Source: Sulfurovum sp. (GTDB taxonomy: Bacteria > Campylobacterota > Campylobacteria > Campylobacterales > Sulfurovaceae). From it: DNA of 54,326 nt. Shown in pieces: positions 8,457 to 17,212 of the stretch. The stretch lies in contig JAUUDF010000011.1 of NCBI GenBank assembly GCA_030826885.1, forward strand, positions 1 to 54,326. The letters are read 5' to 3'. The stretch's first letter is position 1; the number at the start of each line of letters is the position of its first letter. A program made the position numbers and the translations under genes. The notes under the pieces were generated by a model. That model had not been told where the DNA came from and ran no database searches. It was given only the letters and a program-made list of their open reading frames with translations.

Positions 8457-9476
8457 TTAACAGATCACGCCGCCGCCGAGCAGTCTTTTGCCGTCATAAA
8501 ATGCTGCTGCCTGTCCTTTTGCAAGGCCGAATACCGGTTCTTCAAGGGTTACCGAAGCGCGTTCATCTTCTATTGTGACATGGCAGGGTACCGCTTTGGT
8601 GCGGTAGCGTACTTTGACCTGACAGTCGAACTCCTGCAATTCTTCAAAAAGGTTGATCTGTTTTACCTCAAAGTCATGTGCTTCGAGTTTTTCGCGTGTA
8701 CCGACGACGATCTGGTTGCTTTCCGGTTTGATGTCGAGAACAAAATGCGGATCGTGTGCGCCGTGGACGAAAAAGCCGCGGCGTTTGCCGATAGTGTAGT
8801 GCATATAGCCTTTGTGCGTACCAACCACATTCCCCTCGGTATCTACCGTTTCACCCGGCATGTCTATTTCCATATGGCGTGCAAGAACTTCATCGTAAGT
8901 GTTTTCCACAAAACATATTTCACTGCTCTCCGGCTGGGTGGCGAACTCTTTGAGTACCTCGATATTCGCTGCATACGCTTTGACATCGGGTTTGACCCAG
9001 GTACCCAGCGGGAAGATCAGGCGTGGCAGCACCTCTTTTTTGACCTCGCAAAGGAAATAGCTCTGGTCTTTGTTGGGGTCGTCTGCCGCATAGATAAACT
9101 CACCGTCACACTGGATGTAGTGTCCCGTTGCAATATGTTCCACACCCACTTCGTCGGCAAATTCGACCATTTTTCCGAACTTGATGGTACGGTTACACAT
9201 GACGCAGGGGTTGGGTGTAAGCCCCGCTTTGTAACTCTCCACAAAGTAGTTGTAGACATTTTCATTGAACTCCTGGCTTAAATCATAAAAATGTACCTTG
9301 ATCCCCAGATAGTCACCGACCTTCTGTACCTTACGCCAGTTCTCTTCATGGTAGCCGGGCTTGTCATGCAGTTTCATATAGACACCCTCTACTTCATACC
9401 CCTCTTTTTGCAGCAGTACCGCCGTAACTGTACTGTCCACACCGCCGCTCATGCCTACCAACACACGTTTTTTCAT
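8457..9476 (-). CDS. mnmA: tRNA-specific 2-thiouridylase MnmA
   Basis: A 339-residue enzyme that makes 2-thiouridine at position 34 of tRNA-Lys, -Glu and -Gln using ATP and sulfur from a persulfide relay. The PP-loop GMSGGVDST is at residues 8-16. The two active-site cysteine regions are [12 protein letters not shown] and SSEICFVEN, and the C-terminal beta-barrel domain is complete. Length is slightly short but within the family range. The ATG overlaps the stop of the preceding SpoA-like gene as ATGA, so it is translationally coupled at the end of the aroQ-pepQ-folK-flhF cluster. Confidence 0.96.
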   Translation of the reverse strand: MKKRVLVGMSGGVDSTVTAVLLQKEGYEVEGVYMKLHDKPGYHEENWRKVQKVGDYLGIKVHFYDLSQEFNENVYNYFVESYKAGLTPNPCVMCNRTIKFGKMVEFADEVGVEHIATGHYIQCDGEFIYAADDPNKDQSYFLCEVKKEVLPRLIFPLGTWVKPDVKAYAANIEVLKEFATQPESSEICFVENTYDEVLARHMEIDMPGETVDTEGNVVGTHKGYMHYTIGKRRGFFVHGAHDPHFVLDIKPESNQIVVGTREKLEAHDFEVKQINLFEELQEFDCQVKVRYRTKAVPCHVTIEDERASVTLEEPVFGLAKGQAAAFYDGKRLLGGGVIC

Positions 9477-9943
9477 TGTTCTACCTTTTCAATCTTGACT
9501 GCGATTTCATTATTGACATTGACCAGCATTCCGCCGGCAATCGTTTTGCCTTTGTGGACAAGACTGACCTTATTCAAACCGATACCTTCGATGTCTATTT
9601 CCATCCCCGCTTCAACAGATTTGCTTTTAAAACTGCCAAGCAGACAGTGAAGGCTCTCGTACTTTCCCTTTTCTTGCACTTTCTCTGCCGGCAATGGCGG
9701 TAAACAGCGGATCATTCTGTATCTGCCGCATGCCAACAAAGTGGCATCGGCAACGTACTGTCCGGACATATAGATGCACAATCTAAGCAGATCCATATGC
9801 AACAGCAGAACGTCATTTATAGCAAGCTGTTTAAGTGTGTTTCGCCTAATACGCACCACAGGCAGTTCAAGCGTGTAGTCCCTGAAGAGAGGATGCCGTG
9901 ACATCATCTCTTCAAGGCGATCAGCCTGAAGGCTACCCTTCAT
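9473..9943 (-). CDS. Tandem SpoA-like (FliM/FliN C-terminal type) protein, unnamed
   Basis: A 156-residue protein if started at the ATG at 9941-9943, which overlaps the flhF stop by 11 bases; upstream starts would run deep into flhF. I do not recognise a named gene. Two segments fit the SpoA/switch-protein barrel pattern. Residues about 22-80 have LPVVRI, a [13 protein letters not shown] turn, then [22 protein letters not shown]. Residues about 110-156 have [11 protein letters not shown], then [24 protein letters not shown]. The second is the better match to FliN/FliM tails. Its position right after flhF is where Campylobacter carries flagellar regulatory and switch genes, but no FliM N- or middle domain is present. 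It could be a relic or an adapter of a non-flagellar machine. Domain identity is inference. Confidence 0.5.
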   Translation of the reverse strand: MKGSLQADRLEEMMSRHPLFRDYTLELPVVRIRRNTLKQLAINDVLLLHMDLLRLCIYMSGQYVADATLLACGRYRMIRCLPPLPAEKVQEKGKYESLHCLLGSFKSKSVEAGMEIDIEGIGLNKVSLVHKGKTIAGGMLVNVNNEIAVKIEKVEQ

Positions 9944-11018
9944 GTACGTCACCGGCAAAACGCTCAAGCAGATACTCTTTGTTCGCCACAAGCAGATCGT
10001 CCGGTACTTCCTGACCGACAGAGAAGTAACTCATCGGCAGCTTGTAAAGCAGTATAAAGTTCAGCAATGCACCAAAATGTTTCGTCTCATCGAACTTGCT
10101 GATAATGAGCGAATCGAGATTCAAAAACGAAAAGTTACGGTAGATATCATCCATATCTTCATACTTTACCGTTGCAGAAAGCACAAGGTTGACTTCCAGC
10201 TTTCTGGGCGTTTCGGATGTAACGAACTCTACGGTCTTGACGAATTTACCGGTATCGTACGGAGACATTCCGGCCGTATCCACAAGAATAATGTCATACC
10301 CTTCAAGTGCCTCGATGCGCTCTTTGAAAGCTTCCGGGGTCGGTACGGCAAAATGTTCTAACTGCATGATCTGCGCATAATGCGAAAGCTGCTCAATGGC
10401 ACCAACTTTGTAACTGTCGAGGTTGATAAGTGCGACTTTGTATGGCTTCTCAAGCAGGTAGGCGTAGCGTGCCGCCAGTTTGGCGATGGTGGTCGTTTTT
10501 CCCACACCGGTAGGCCCTACCAGCATAATGATTTTCGGAATACTCAAATCTTCCTCTACGACCTTCAGACTCTCATCCATCTCTTCAAGCAGGTAGGAGA
10601 CAAGCAAAGAGGCATCTTCGATGATGGGTGTACAGATAAGTGTGGCCAGTATGCCGTCTATCCACTTGGGCGATATGCCTTTTTTTACAAAAAGCGCTTT
10701 GACATCCTGGGCGACACTCTTTTCAATAATTTCGCCTGTGATCTCCTCTTTCATCTGCTCAATCTGCTCGCGCAGTGTGCTGATTTCACTGTGCATCTCT
10801 TCATCTTCACTTCTCTTTGGCTTGAAATTCTCGATACCGAACGATTTTTCTCTAAAGAGCTCTTTGTCAACGGCAATGATCACCTCCGCACGGATCTGAC
10901 CGTCGTCATAACGCATCTGTTTTGCTGAGACGATCTCCAGATCGGTCGTACCGTACTTTTCAACAGCTTGTGCAAATGCCTCTTTGGGAGTGGAGGCTAC
11001 GAATGTCTCTTTGATCAT
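9933..11018 (-). CDS. flhF: FlhF-type SRP-family GTPase
   Basis: A 361-residue protein with the FlhF architecture. A basic/variable N-terminal domain (1-100, including a coiled-coil-like stretch at 73-100) precedes an N-bundle (about 100-160) and an SRP-type G domain. Visible motifs are GPTGVGKTT (168-176), NLDSYKVGAIEQLSHY, DTAGMSPYD and SKFDET. FlhF normally sets the site and number of polar flagella and, in epsilonproteobacteria, activates the flagellar cascade. It is shorter than typical FlhF (about 400-480) because of a short B domain. It is tightly coupled to folK (ATGA overlap) and to the SpoA-like gene, but flhG, fliA and fliM, its usual companions, are absent from the window. Confidence 0.88.
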   Translation of the reverse strand: MIKETFVASTPKEAFAQAVEKYGTTDLEIVSAKQMRYDDGQIRAEVIIAVDKELFREKSFGIENFKPKRSEDEEMHSEISTLREQIEQMKEEITGEIIEKSVAQDVKALFVKKGISPKWIDGILATLICTPIIEDASLLVSYLLEEMDESLKVVEEDLSIPKIIMLVGPTGVGKTTTIAKLAARYAYLLEKPYKVALINLDSYKVGAIEQLSHYAQIMQLEHFAVPTPEAFKERIEALEGYDIILVDTAGMSPYDTGKFVKTVEFVTSETPRKLEVNLVLSATVKYEDMDDIYRNFSFLNLDSLIISKFDETKHFGALLNFILLYKLPMSYFSVGQEVPDDLLVANKEYLLERFAGDVHEG

Positions 11019-11512
11019 CTTGCTACCTTTTTCATCTGTGAGAGCGGAATGAGTACCGAACTGCGCTGCATCCAGCCCGGATGCGGCAGTGTCAACACTT
11101 TGCTCTGCATGGTTATATCATCATAAAATATCAGGTCGATATCGAGGGTTCTAGGCGCGTCTTTAAAAAGGCGTTTCCTGCCAAAACGTTTTTCGACACG
11201 GAGCACATAGCGCAGCAGTTGTGCCGGCGTCAGGTCCGTTGCGACAAGTATCAGCGAATTGTAAAAGTCGTTTTGCTCGGTAAACCCGAACGGCGGATTC
11301 TTCAATACCGGTGCCGTCTCTATGATGTCGACAAAGGAACTCTTTTGCAAATAGACGAAGAGGTGCTCAAAACGGCGTACCACATCACCGATATTTCCGC
11401 CGATACCAAGCAGGACATGGTGTCGTTTGCCGCTTTTGTTCCTGCTGCTATGGGGGAAATGGGGCGTAAAGACCAATGTCAGGTCTTCATTGAGCCCTCT
11501 TCTTTTTACCAT
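11015..11512 (-). CDS. folK: 6-hydroxymethyl-7,8-dihydropterin pyrophosphokinase (HPPK)
   Basis: A 165-residue folate-pathway enzyme that pyrophosphorylates hydroxymethyl-dihydropterin with ATP. Signatures are LGIGGNIGDV, the ENPPFGF-type loop here reading KNPPFG, YVLRVEKRFGRKR, and RTLDIDLIFYDD, which carries the two magnesium-binding aspartates. It ends with LPHPGWMQRSSVLIPL. The N-terminal 30 residues before HHVLLGIGGN are basic and not part of the core fold, as in other epsilonproteobacterial FolK. It starts 2 bases after the pepQ stop and overlaps flhF by 4 bases. The folK-flhF pairing is characteristic of the phylum. Confidence 0.94.
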   Translation of the reverse strand: MVKRRGLNEDLTLVFTPHFPHSSRNKSGKRHHVLLGIGGNIGDVVRRFEHLFVYLQKSSFVDIIETAPVLKNPPFGFTEQNDFYNSLILVATDLTPAQLLRYVLRVEKRFGRKRLFKDAPRTLDIDLIFYDDITMQSKVLTLPHPGWMQRSSVLIPLSQMKKVAR

Positions 11513-11514
11513 CT

Positions 11515-12534
11515 CTACAGCACCTTCGCCCTGCCGTCAACCATCGCGACCATATCTTCAATGCGTATACCGAACTTTCCGGGAATATAGATGCCCGGTT
11601 CGATGGTATAGACCATCCCGTCCTCAATACGCGTATCGGAACGGGAAGCGATGTAGGGCATTTCATGAATGTCAAGCCCCACGCCGTGTCCGGTAGAGTG
11701 GACATAGTACTCGCCGTATCCGCCCCTCTCGATGATGTCACGTGTCAGTGCATCGACCTCTTTTGCCTTCATACCGCTTCTGGCATGCATAATAGCATGG
11801 TCGTGTGCTTTGCGTACCAGATCGTACGCCTTTTGGATCTTCTTTTTCGCAAAATGCTGGTTTGTGTCAAAAACAAAGCCTTGCTCCGCAAAAACGGTAC
11901 GTGTTCTGTCAGAACAGTAGCGTTTGTACTTCAGCCCTGCATCGACCAAAAGCAGATCGCCCTCTTTAAGCTTTTTCTTGGTCGGTGTGGCATGCGGCTT
12001 GGCAGCATTGGCGTTAACGGCGACGATGGGGTCGAAACTCAGGTCATACTTTCCAAACCCGCCAAGTACGCTCTTTGCCGTATGTGTCAAGGCATATTCA
12101 TCTTTGCCAAAGCCCTCTTCGTTGAAGGTTTTGGCAAGATGTTTGAACGCTTTGGCACCCAGTTTCGCCGCTTTAGCGATGATCTTCAGTTCCGCATCGG
12201 ACTTGATTATCCGTTTTTTATGAGAAAAATCGGGCTCTGGGACAAAATGCACCTTTGTTTCGCTTCGAAGTTTCTCGAAACCGAATACCGTCCACTCTTT
12301 CGGGTCAAAGAGAACTTTCTTCACCCGGCTGTGTTTGAGCAGTTCAACCGCTTTTGCGTAAAGGTCGTTTGCAATGATAACATCGGCATTGCGTACATGC
12401 TCCTCTGCATCCAGCGTATAGCGGCTGTCGGTAATGAAGAATGCCTCTTTGCCCAAATGCAAATAGAGTGCATTGTCACAGCTGTAGCCGCACTCGTAGT
12501 AGATCGCATTTTCATTACGGAGCATATAGTTCAT
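11515..12534 (-). CDS. pepQ: Xaa-Pro dipeptidase/aminopeptidase (M24 family)
   Basis: A 339-residue metallopeptidase. A creatinase-like N-terminal domain (1-120) is followed by the pita-bread catalytic domain. Metal ligands are visible in VDAGLKYKRYCSDRTRT, HSTGHGVGLDIHEMP, YTIEPGIYIPGKFGIRIED and the terminal Glu region. It cleaves the bond next to proline in peptides, in the cytoplasm. PepQ and PepP cannot be separated cleanly by eye, so the symbol is provisional. It lies 15 bases after aroQ and 2 bases before folK in the same operon. Confidence 0.88.
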   Translation of the reverse strand: MNYMLRNENAIYYECGYSCDNALYLHLGKEAFFITDSRYTLDAEEHVRNADVIIANDLYAKAVELLKHSRVKKVLFDPKEWTVFGFEKLRSETKVHFVPEPDFSHKKRIIKSDAELKIIAKAAKLGAKAFKHLAKTFNEEGFGKDEYALTHTAKSVLGGFGKYDLSFDPIVAVNANAAKPHATPTKKKLKEGDLLLVDAGLKYKRYCSDRTRTVFAEQGFVFDTNQHFAKKKIQKAYDLVRKAHDHAIMHARSGMKAKEVDALTRDIIERGGYGEYYVHSTGHGVGLDIHEMPYIASRSDTRIEDGMVYTIEPGIYIPGKFGIRIEDMVAMVDGRAKVL

Positions 12535-12549
12535 CGAATGCCTTTGAAA

Positions 12550-13035
12550 TTACTGGTTGCTTTTCGCCTGCGCCTGCTGCTGTGCCTGTTTCATGGCTGC
12601 CACTTCATTGAGTATCTGGGTCATACCGACCATTGCAAGATGGTACCCGAACGGTCCCATGCCTACAATCTGTCCGGCACATACCGGTGCGGTCAGAGAA
12701 GTGTGTCTGAACTCTTCTCTGGCATGGATGTTGCTCAAATGTACTTCGATCGCGGGAATTTTCACTGCCGCAAGGGCATCACGGATGGCAATGGAGGTAT
12801 GTGTATAGGCTGCCGGGTTGATGATGATCCCGTCCGCATCCCCAAGACACTCCTGAATACGGTCTACGATCTCACCTTCAAGGTTGCTCTGGAAGAACTC
12901 TATCTCAAGATTGTTCTGCTGGGCGAACGCTTTCATCTGCGCATGGATATCTTCGAGTTTCATCGGTCCGTAGATGTTCTGGTCTCTGACACCGAGCATA
13001 TTAAGATTGGGTCCTTGTATCACAACTATTTTCAT
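12550..13035 (-). CDS. aroQ: 3-dehydroquinate dehydratase, type II
   Basis: A 161-residue shikimate-pathway enzyme converting 3-dehydroquinate to 3-dehydroshikimate; type II enzymes are dodecamers. Signatures are [18 protein letters not shown] with the catalytic Tyr of the lid, [32 protein letters not shown] and [17 protein letters not shown] with the catalytic His. The C-terminus has a Gln/Ala/Lys-rich tail ([14 protein letters not shown]) that is probably disordered. It is the first gene of the minus-strand cluster running to mnmA. The divergent mqnX-like gene starts 68 bases away, so promoters for both directions must lie in that gap. Confidence 0.96.
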   Translation of the reverse strand: MKIVVIQGPNLNMLGVRDQNIYGPMKLEDIHAQMKAFAQQNNLEIEFFQSNLEGEIVDRIQECLGDADGIIINPAAYTHTSIAIRDALAAVKIPAIEVHLSNIHAREEFRHTSLTAPVCAGQIVGMGPFGYHLAMVGMTQILNEVAAMKQAQQQAQAKSNQ

Positions 13036-13103
13036 TTTAACTGCCTTCTGTATAATTTAGGGTATTATTTTATCGTAATAGGTTTAAACCCAAGGAAAGA
13101 CAG

Positions 13104-14327
13104 ATGAAAATCATTATTGCCGACTATCTCTACATCGACGGGCGGTTTGTCGAGAATCTCGCCATTGCTTTCGACAGCCACATACAGGCGGTCGATCTGC
13201 CCGAAAACCTTCTGGAGACCTACCCCGATGCCGAACTGATACGTGCCAAGCCCTATACGGTGCTCTACCCGGGCTTCATCAATACCCATGTGCATCTGGA
13301 GTTCTCAGCCAACATCACCTCACTGAAATTCGGTTCCTTCATGCCGTGGCTCTCCTCGGTCATTGAACACCGTGACGACCTGATGCAGGAGTGTAACAAC
13401 GACATGATGCTGCGTGAGTGTCAGCAGATGCTGCGCTCGGGCATTACGGCATTTGGTGCCATATCGAGTTTCGGCACGGAGCTGGAGGTGTGTGAGCTCG
13501 CACCCCAGCGTGTAGTCTTTTTTAACGAACTCATCGGCTCCAATGCCCAGTATGCCGACATACTTTACGGCGATTTTTTAGAACGTATCAAGGCAAGCCA
13601 GAGCTGTGAACCCTCCAGCCGCATCACGCCGGCTGTTGCCATACACGCTCCCTACTCGGTTCACCCTGTCATTCTGCAGCGTGCCGTTTCGCTTGCAAAA
13701 GAGAACAACATGCCGCTGAGCACACACTTTCTCGAATCTGAAGCCGAAAGGGAGTGGCTCACTTACGGCAGCGGAGAGTTCAAGGGATTCTTCGAACAGT
13801 ACTTCAACACCTCTACTCCGGTAACGAACATTACGGAGTTCATGCATGCCTTCGACACCTACCCGACCCATTTCGTCCACTGTGTACAGGCAACAGGAGA
13901 GGAGCTTGCACACCTGCAGAGCCGCGGACATAGCGTTGCACACTGTCCGCGTTCGAACCGCTACCTCGGTGTGGGCAGACTTCATCTTGAAACCCTCAAC
14001 GAACTCAACCTTCCCTACAGTGTTGCCACAGACGGACTCAGTTCCAACGATTCGCTCAACATCTTCGACGAGCTGCGTGCGGCACTCATGCTGCACCACC
14101 AGGCTCCTCTGCAACCCTTCGCGCTCAAACTGCTCAAAGCCATTACGGAAGATGCCGCCAAAGCGCTCCGCCTTGAAAGCGGCAGCCTGAAAGTGGGAAA
14201 ACATGCCGACTTTGCCCTTATCAGCCTGCCTGAACTGCCCAAACGTCCAGAAGAGATCGCACTCTGGACGATATTGCATACCAGAGAAGCCGATGCGGTC
14301 TTTATAGAAGGAGAACAGTATGTTTAA
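13104..14327 (+). CDS. mqnX: Amidohydrolase, probable 6-aminodeoxyfutalosine deaminase
   Basis: A 407-residue amidohydrolase-superfamily deaminase. Metal-site residues are visible: the HVH pair (His62, His64), a downstream HFLE histidine, HFVHC, and the catalytic Asp in ATDGLSSND. A C-terminal composite beta-sandwich ends the protein (GSLKVGKHADFALI). Epsilonproteobacteria make menaquinone by the futalosine route, and a protein of this group from Nitratiruptor has been assigned aminodeoxyfutalosine deaminase activity; the assignment here rests on that and on its place in the conserved aroQ-sppA neighbourhood. Other deaminases of the superfamily are possible. The ATG at 13104 follows AAGGAAAGACAG. 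It overlaps sppA by 8 bases and so is co-translated with it. Confidence 0.75.
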   Translation: MKIIIADYLYIDGRFVENLAIAFDSHIQAVDLPENLLETYPDAELIRAKPYTVLYPGFINTHVHLEFSANITSLKFGSFMPWLSSVIEHRDDLMQECNNDMMLRECQQMLRSGITAFGAISSFGTELEVCELAPQRVVFFNELIGSNAQYADILYGDFLERIKASQSCEPSSRITPAVAIHAPYSVHPVILQRAVSLAKENNMPLSTHFLESEAEREWLTYGSGEFKGFFEQYFNTSTPVTNITEFMHAFDTYPTHFVHCVQATGEELAHLQSRGHSVAHCPRSNRYLGVGRLHLETLNELNLPYSVATDGLSSNDSLNIFDELRAALMLHHQAPLQPFALKLLKAITEDAAKALRLESGSLKVGKHADFALISLPELPKRPEEIALWTILHTREADAVFIEGEQYV

Positions 14328-15180
14328 AAAAATAAGCAATCTGCTCAAATGGATAGGCGAGCACTTCAAGGGACTGCTCTTTGTTCTCATACTCCTGCTG
14401 CTCTTCATGCCTTCGGCAGAAGCACCGATGAAAAAGGCGAATTTGCAGGAGATCAAACTCTTCGGTCCCATTGTCAGTGCCGAGAAGATTCTCAAGCAGA
14501 TAGAGGAGGCAAAAAAGGACAAGCACATCAAAGGCGTGCTGCTCAACGTCAACTCTCCGGGCGGTGCGGTGCCTCCCTCCATCGAGATTAGCTACGCCAT
14601 ACGCGATCTGGCAAAAGAGAAACCGGTCATTGCCTACGCCTCGGGCATTATGGCAAGCGGCAGCTACTATAGCAGTATTTTTGCAGACCGCATCATTGCC
14701 AATCCGGGTGCCATTGTCGGCTCCATCGGGGTCATCATGGAGAGCGCAGACCTGCATGAGCTGCTTGACAAGATCGGGGTCAAACCACAGATCGTCAAGG
14801 AAGGTACCTACAAGGAAGCGGGTACGCCTACACGACAATGGACACCCCAGGAGCGGGCGGAACTCGAACGACTGACCAAAGAGACGTATGATCTTTTTGT
14901 CGGTGATGTCGCCAAAGCGCGTCATCTTGACATCAATGACTCCAAAAGCTATGCCGATGCACACATCTTTCTTGCCGCACATGCCAAACAGGTAGGCCTC
15001 ATAGACAGAGTCGGCACCATGACGGAAGCCAAAAACGCCCTTGCAGAAAAAGCAGGTGTCAAACATCCCCACTGGAAGAAGAAGGACAAACTGCAGACAT
15101 TCATGGAAAAACTTGGCTCCAATGCCATTGTCCAGCTTCAGAGTTATTTTTACGGGATGAAGGCTATACTACCCTATTGA
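14320..15180 (+). CDS. sppA: Signal peptide peptidase SppA
   Basis: A 286-residue membrane serine peptidase of the short, single-domain SppA type (S49). An N-terminal basic segment and one membrane helix (about 15-33) anchor it, with the catalytic domain outside the cytoplasm. It digests signal peptides left in the membrane. The catalytic serine lies in SGIMASGSYYSS, preceded by the oxyanion and substrate region NSPGGAVPPS. The general-base lysine is in the C-terminal half near KEGTYKEAGTP. The start overlaps mqnX by 8 bases. Its last 17 bases overlap the convergent hypothetical gene. Confidence 0.93.
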   Translation: MFKKISNLLKWIGEHFKGLLFVLILLLLFMPSAEAPMKKANLQEIKLFGPIVSAEKILKQIEEAKKDKHIKGVLLNVNSPGGAVPPSIEISYAIRDLAKEKPVIAYASGIMASGSYYSSIFADRIIANPGAIVGSIGVIMESADLHELLDKIGVKPQIVKEGTYKEAGTPTRQWTPQERAELERLTKETYDLFVGDVAKARHLDINDSKSYADAHIFLAAHAKQVGLIDRVGTMTEAKNALAEKAGVKHPHWKKKDKLQTFMEKLGSNAIVQLQSYFYGMKAILPY

Positions 15181-15496
15181 GTATTTTTGCGTATTTGGCC
15201 GGGATTTGCACCTCCCTGCCTTCAAGCAGATTTTTAGCCAGGGTATTGAGCCATGCGCGTGAGGTGTGCACAGCATGCAGCAGCAGTCTGTATTCGCCCT
15301 CTTTTTCGATGAGTTCATAATGCCCCACATCGATTAGCAGTACGTCACTCTCCCCTTCGAGCAGTACTTCGGCACTCATACATTTGTCTTTGGTGTCGAG
15401 ATCGAGTCTGAGTACTTTCCCGTACTCCTCAATCGCAACATTCAGTGCTGTTTTAGTACCTTTGGAGAGTGCCGCATCTTTGAGTTTTCGTAACAT
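15164..15496 (-). CDS. Conserved hypothetical protein, single small domain
   Basis: A 110-residue soluble protein with no recognised family name. It starts with a short amphipathic basic helix (MLRKLKDAALSKGTKTALN). A two-layer alpha/beta pattern of alternating strands follows (VLRLDLDTK, MSAEVLLEGES, VLLIDVGHYEL, YRLLLHAVHTS), then a C-terminal helix with KNLLEGREV. It resembles lipid-binding or SMP-LTD-like small beta domains only vaguely, so no function is proposed. It lies 34 bases after the metY-like gene on the same strand and overlaps the sppA end. Confidence 0.6.
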   Translation of the reverse strand: MLRKLKDAALSKGTKTALNVAIEEYGKVLRLDLDTKDKCMSAEVLLEGESDVLLIDVGHYELIEKEGEYRLLLHAVHTSRAWLNTLAKNLLEGREVQIPAKYAKILNRVV

Positions 15497-15530
15497 GGTG
15501 TAGTGTGTGGTACAACTGCCTTGCAGTTGA

Positions 15531-16784
15531 CTATACTGCTTCGGCAGCCTGCAGGAAATCCTCTGCGATCATTTCGGGGTCTTCAAGCCCTATGGAGACA
15601 CGAATAAGCCCGTCCGTTACACCGTTGAAACGGCGGTCCTCTTCTGAAAAGTCACTGTATATGGTACTTTGCATATGCAGTGCCAGCGTTCTGTTGTCCC
15701 CTATATTGGCGGTCAGGGTCACAAGCTTCAGTGCATCGAGCAGTCTGAAAGCGCGTTCGGGTGTACCGCACTCAAGGGTCAGCAGCGGACCGCAGCCGTT
15801 GGCAAAATCGCTTTTATACCGGTCATGATCCTCACTCTTCGACAGCGAGGGATGATTGACCTCTATTCCTTCAGGCAGCGACGCATCAAGCAGTGCAGCG
15901 ACCTTTGCTACAGAGCGGTTGACACGCTCTACCCGCAGCGCCAGGGTTTCGAGCCCGAGCATGGTCAGAAATGACCCAAAGGCATTGGCGGTCATACCCA
16001 TGTCCCGAATTGCACGTTTTTTACAAATAGGGATAAAGGCTTTTTTGCCCGCCTTTTTAACAAACTTGTGCAGGTCGGCATACTTGGCATTAAGCAGTTT
16101 GTCATTTTCGGGCGATACGGCACGGAAAACGGCAATTCCTCCCAGTGCAGCGGAGTGTCCCGACATATTCTTGGTAGATGAGTGCACGACAATATCGGCT
16201 CCCATATCAAGCGGGCGAACCAACAGAGGCGTTGCCGTATTGTCCACTACCAGCAGCGTCTCATAGTGGCTACATAAATCGGCGATACGTTTGATGTCCG
16301 GCAGTCTCAGGCTTGGGTTGCCGACACTCTCCATGAGTACCATTTTGACACCTGAAGCAAGTTTCTCTTCCATATAGTCGAAGTCCTCGATGCCGCAGAA
16401 GGTATTGGCAACGCCAAAGCGTTTGAGTGTCTCGTTGACAAGCGTATAGGTACCGCCGAAGAATCCGCCTACGCACAGTACTTCATCACCGCTTTTGAGC
16501 AGTGCAGTCGTAACCATGGAGAGCGCCCCCATACCCGAAGCGGTGGCAATGGCGCCGAAACCGCCTTCCATCTTTGCCACAATACTTTCGAGTTTTCCGT
16601 TTGTCGGATTTCCGACTCTTGCATAGAGCGGCTTGGTCACTTCACCAGAGAATATCCCCTCTGCCTCTTCGGCACTTTCATAGCCGAATGCTGCCGAAGG
16701 AACGACAGTCGGTGCAATGGGGCCGGTTTTAGAGCCTACATTTTGTACAAGCAGTGTGTTGAAATAGTCAAAATCGTATTGCAT
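15531..16784 (-). CDS. metY: O-acetylhomoserine sulfhydrylase-type PLP enzyme
   Basis: A 417-residue Cys/Met-metabolism PLP enzyme. The cofactor lysine is Lys205 in HSSTKNMSGH. The phosphate-binding TASGMGAL is at residues 81-88, Tyr and Arg in YARVGNP at 54-60, and the cofactor Asp in VVDNTATP at 179-186. Enzymes of this type condense sulfide with O-acetyl- or O-succinyl-homoserine to give homocysteine for methionine. Cystathionine gamma-synthase or gamma-lyase are alternatives that sequence alone does not exclude. The ATG at 16784 has a GGAAG ribosome-binding site and lies 14 bases after the Rrf2 gene, so the regulator and enzyme share an operon. Confidence 0.85.
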   Translation of the reverse strand: MQYDFDYFNTLLVQNVGSKTGPIAPTVVPSAAFGYESAEEAEGIFSGEVTKPLYARVGNPTNGKLESIVAKMEGGFGAIATASGMGALSMVTTALLKSGDEVLCVGGFFGGTYTLVNETLKRFGVANTFCGIEDFDYMEEKLASGVKMVLMESVGNPSLRLPDIKRIADLCSHYETLLVVDNTATPLLVRPLDMGADIVVHSSTKNMSGHSAALGGIAVFRAVSPENDKLLNAKYADLHKFVKKAGKKAFIPICKKRAIRDMGMTANAFGSFLTMLGLETLALRVERVNRSVAKVAALLDASLPEGIEVNHPSLSKSEDHDRYKSDFANGCGPLLTLECGTPERAFRLLDALKLVTLTANIGDNRTLALHMQSTIYSDFSEEDRRFNGVTDGLIRVSIGLEDPEMIAEDFLQAAEAV

Positions 16785-16798
16785 AGGTATCTTCCTGG

Positions 16799-17212
16799 TT
16801 ATATAGAGTAATTGAGGGTATGATTGGCTTTCATCTGATAGTTCTTCAGTTCCGAAAGCGGTATGGAGAAAACCTCCATGATCCCTTGTTGTATGTCATC
16901 CCAAAACAGTTTAAGCGCCATATTGTCCGTACGGGCCAGGTCGGCAAAGGCATCTGTCTCCAGAATGGTGATAATGTCTTTGAGTGTAATATCTTTGAGG
17001 TCTTTGGCAAGACGATAACCGCCATGCGCCCCCTTGACACTCAGAAGAATACCCTGTTTCTTGAGTTCGAGCAGAATCTGTTCGAGAAAACTCTGGGGAA
17101 CGGCTGCACGTGCGGCGATCTCTTTTATCTTGAGTACTTCATTCTCCTGAATGGCACCAAGTTCATGGAGTGCAGCAACTGCATAAATAGTCTTAGTTGA
17201 AATTCCTATCAT
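16799..17212 (-). CDS. Rrf2-family transcription regulator without cluster cysteines (CymR-like)
   Basis: A 137-residue winged-helix regulator. The Rrf2 signature is clear: STKTIYAVAALHEL (5-18), the recognition region with VPQSFLEQILLELKKQG (38-54) and the wing KGAHGGYRLAK (60-70). The protein has no cysteine at all, so it cannot hold the Fe-S cluster of IscR, NsrR or RirA. Cluster-free Rrf2 proteins such as CymR of Firmicutes control cysteine and methionine metabolism through a partner sulfhydrylase. Its place directly before an O-acetylhomoserine sulfhydrylase gene supports a similar role here, as inference. Its 5' end overlaps the DUF4395 gene by 20 bases. Confidence 0.82.
   Translation of the reverse strand: MIGISTKTIYAVAALHELGAIQENEVLKIKEIAARAAVPQSFLEQILLELKKQGILLSVKGAHGGYRLAKDLKDITLKDIITILETDAFADLARTDNMALKLFWDDIQQGIMEVFSIPLSELKNYQMKANHTLNYSI

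Noticed and set aside
11665-13107. 480-residue plus-strand open frame
   Set aside because: It runs antisense through pepQ and aroQ, whose motifs are unmistakable; the frame has Cys/Phe-rich composition and no family match.
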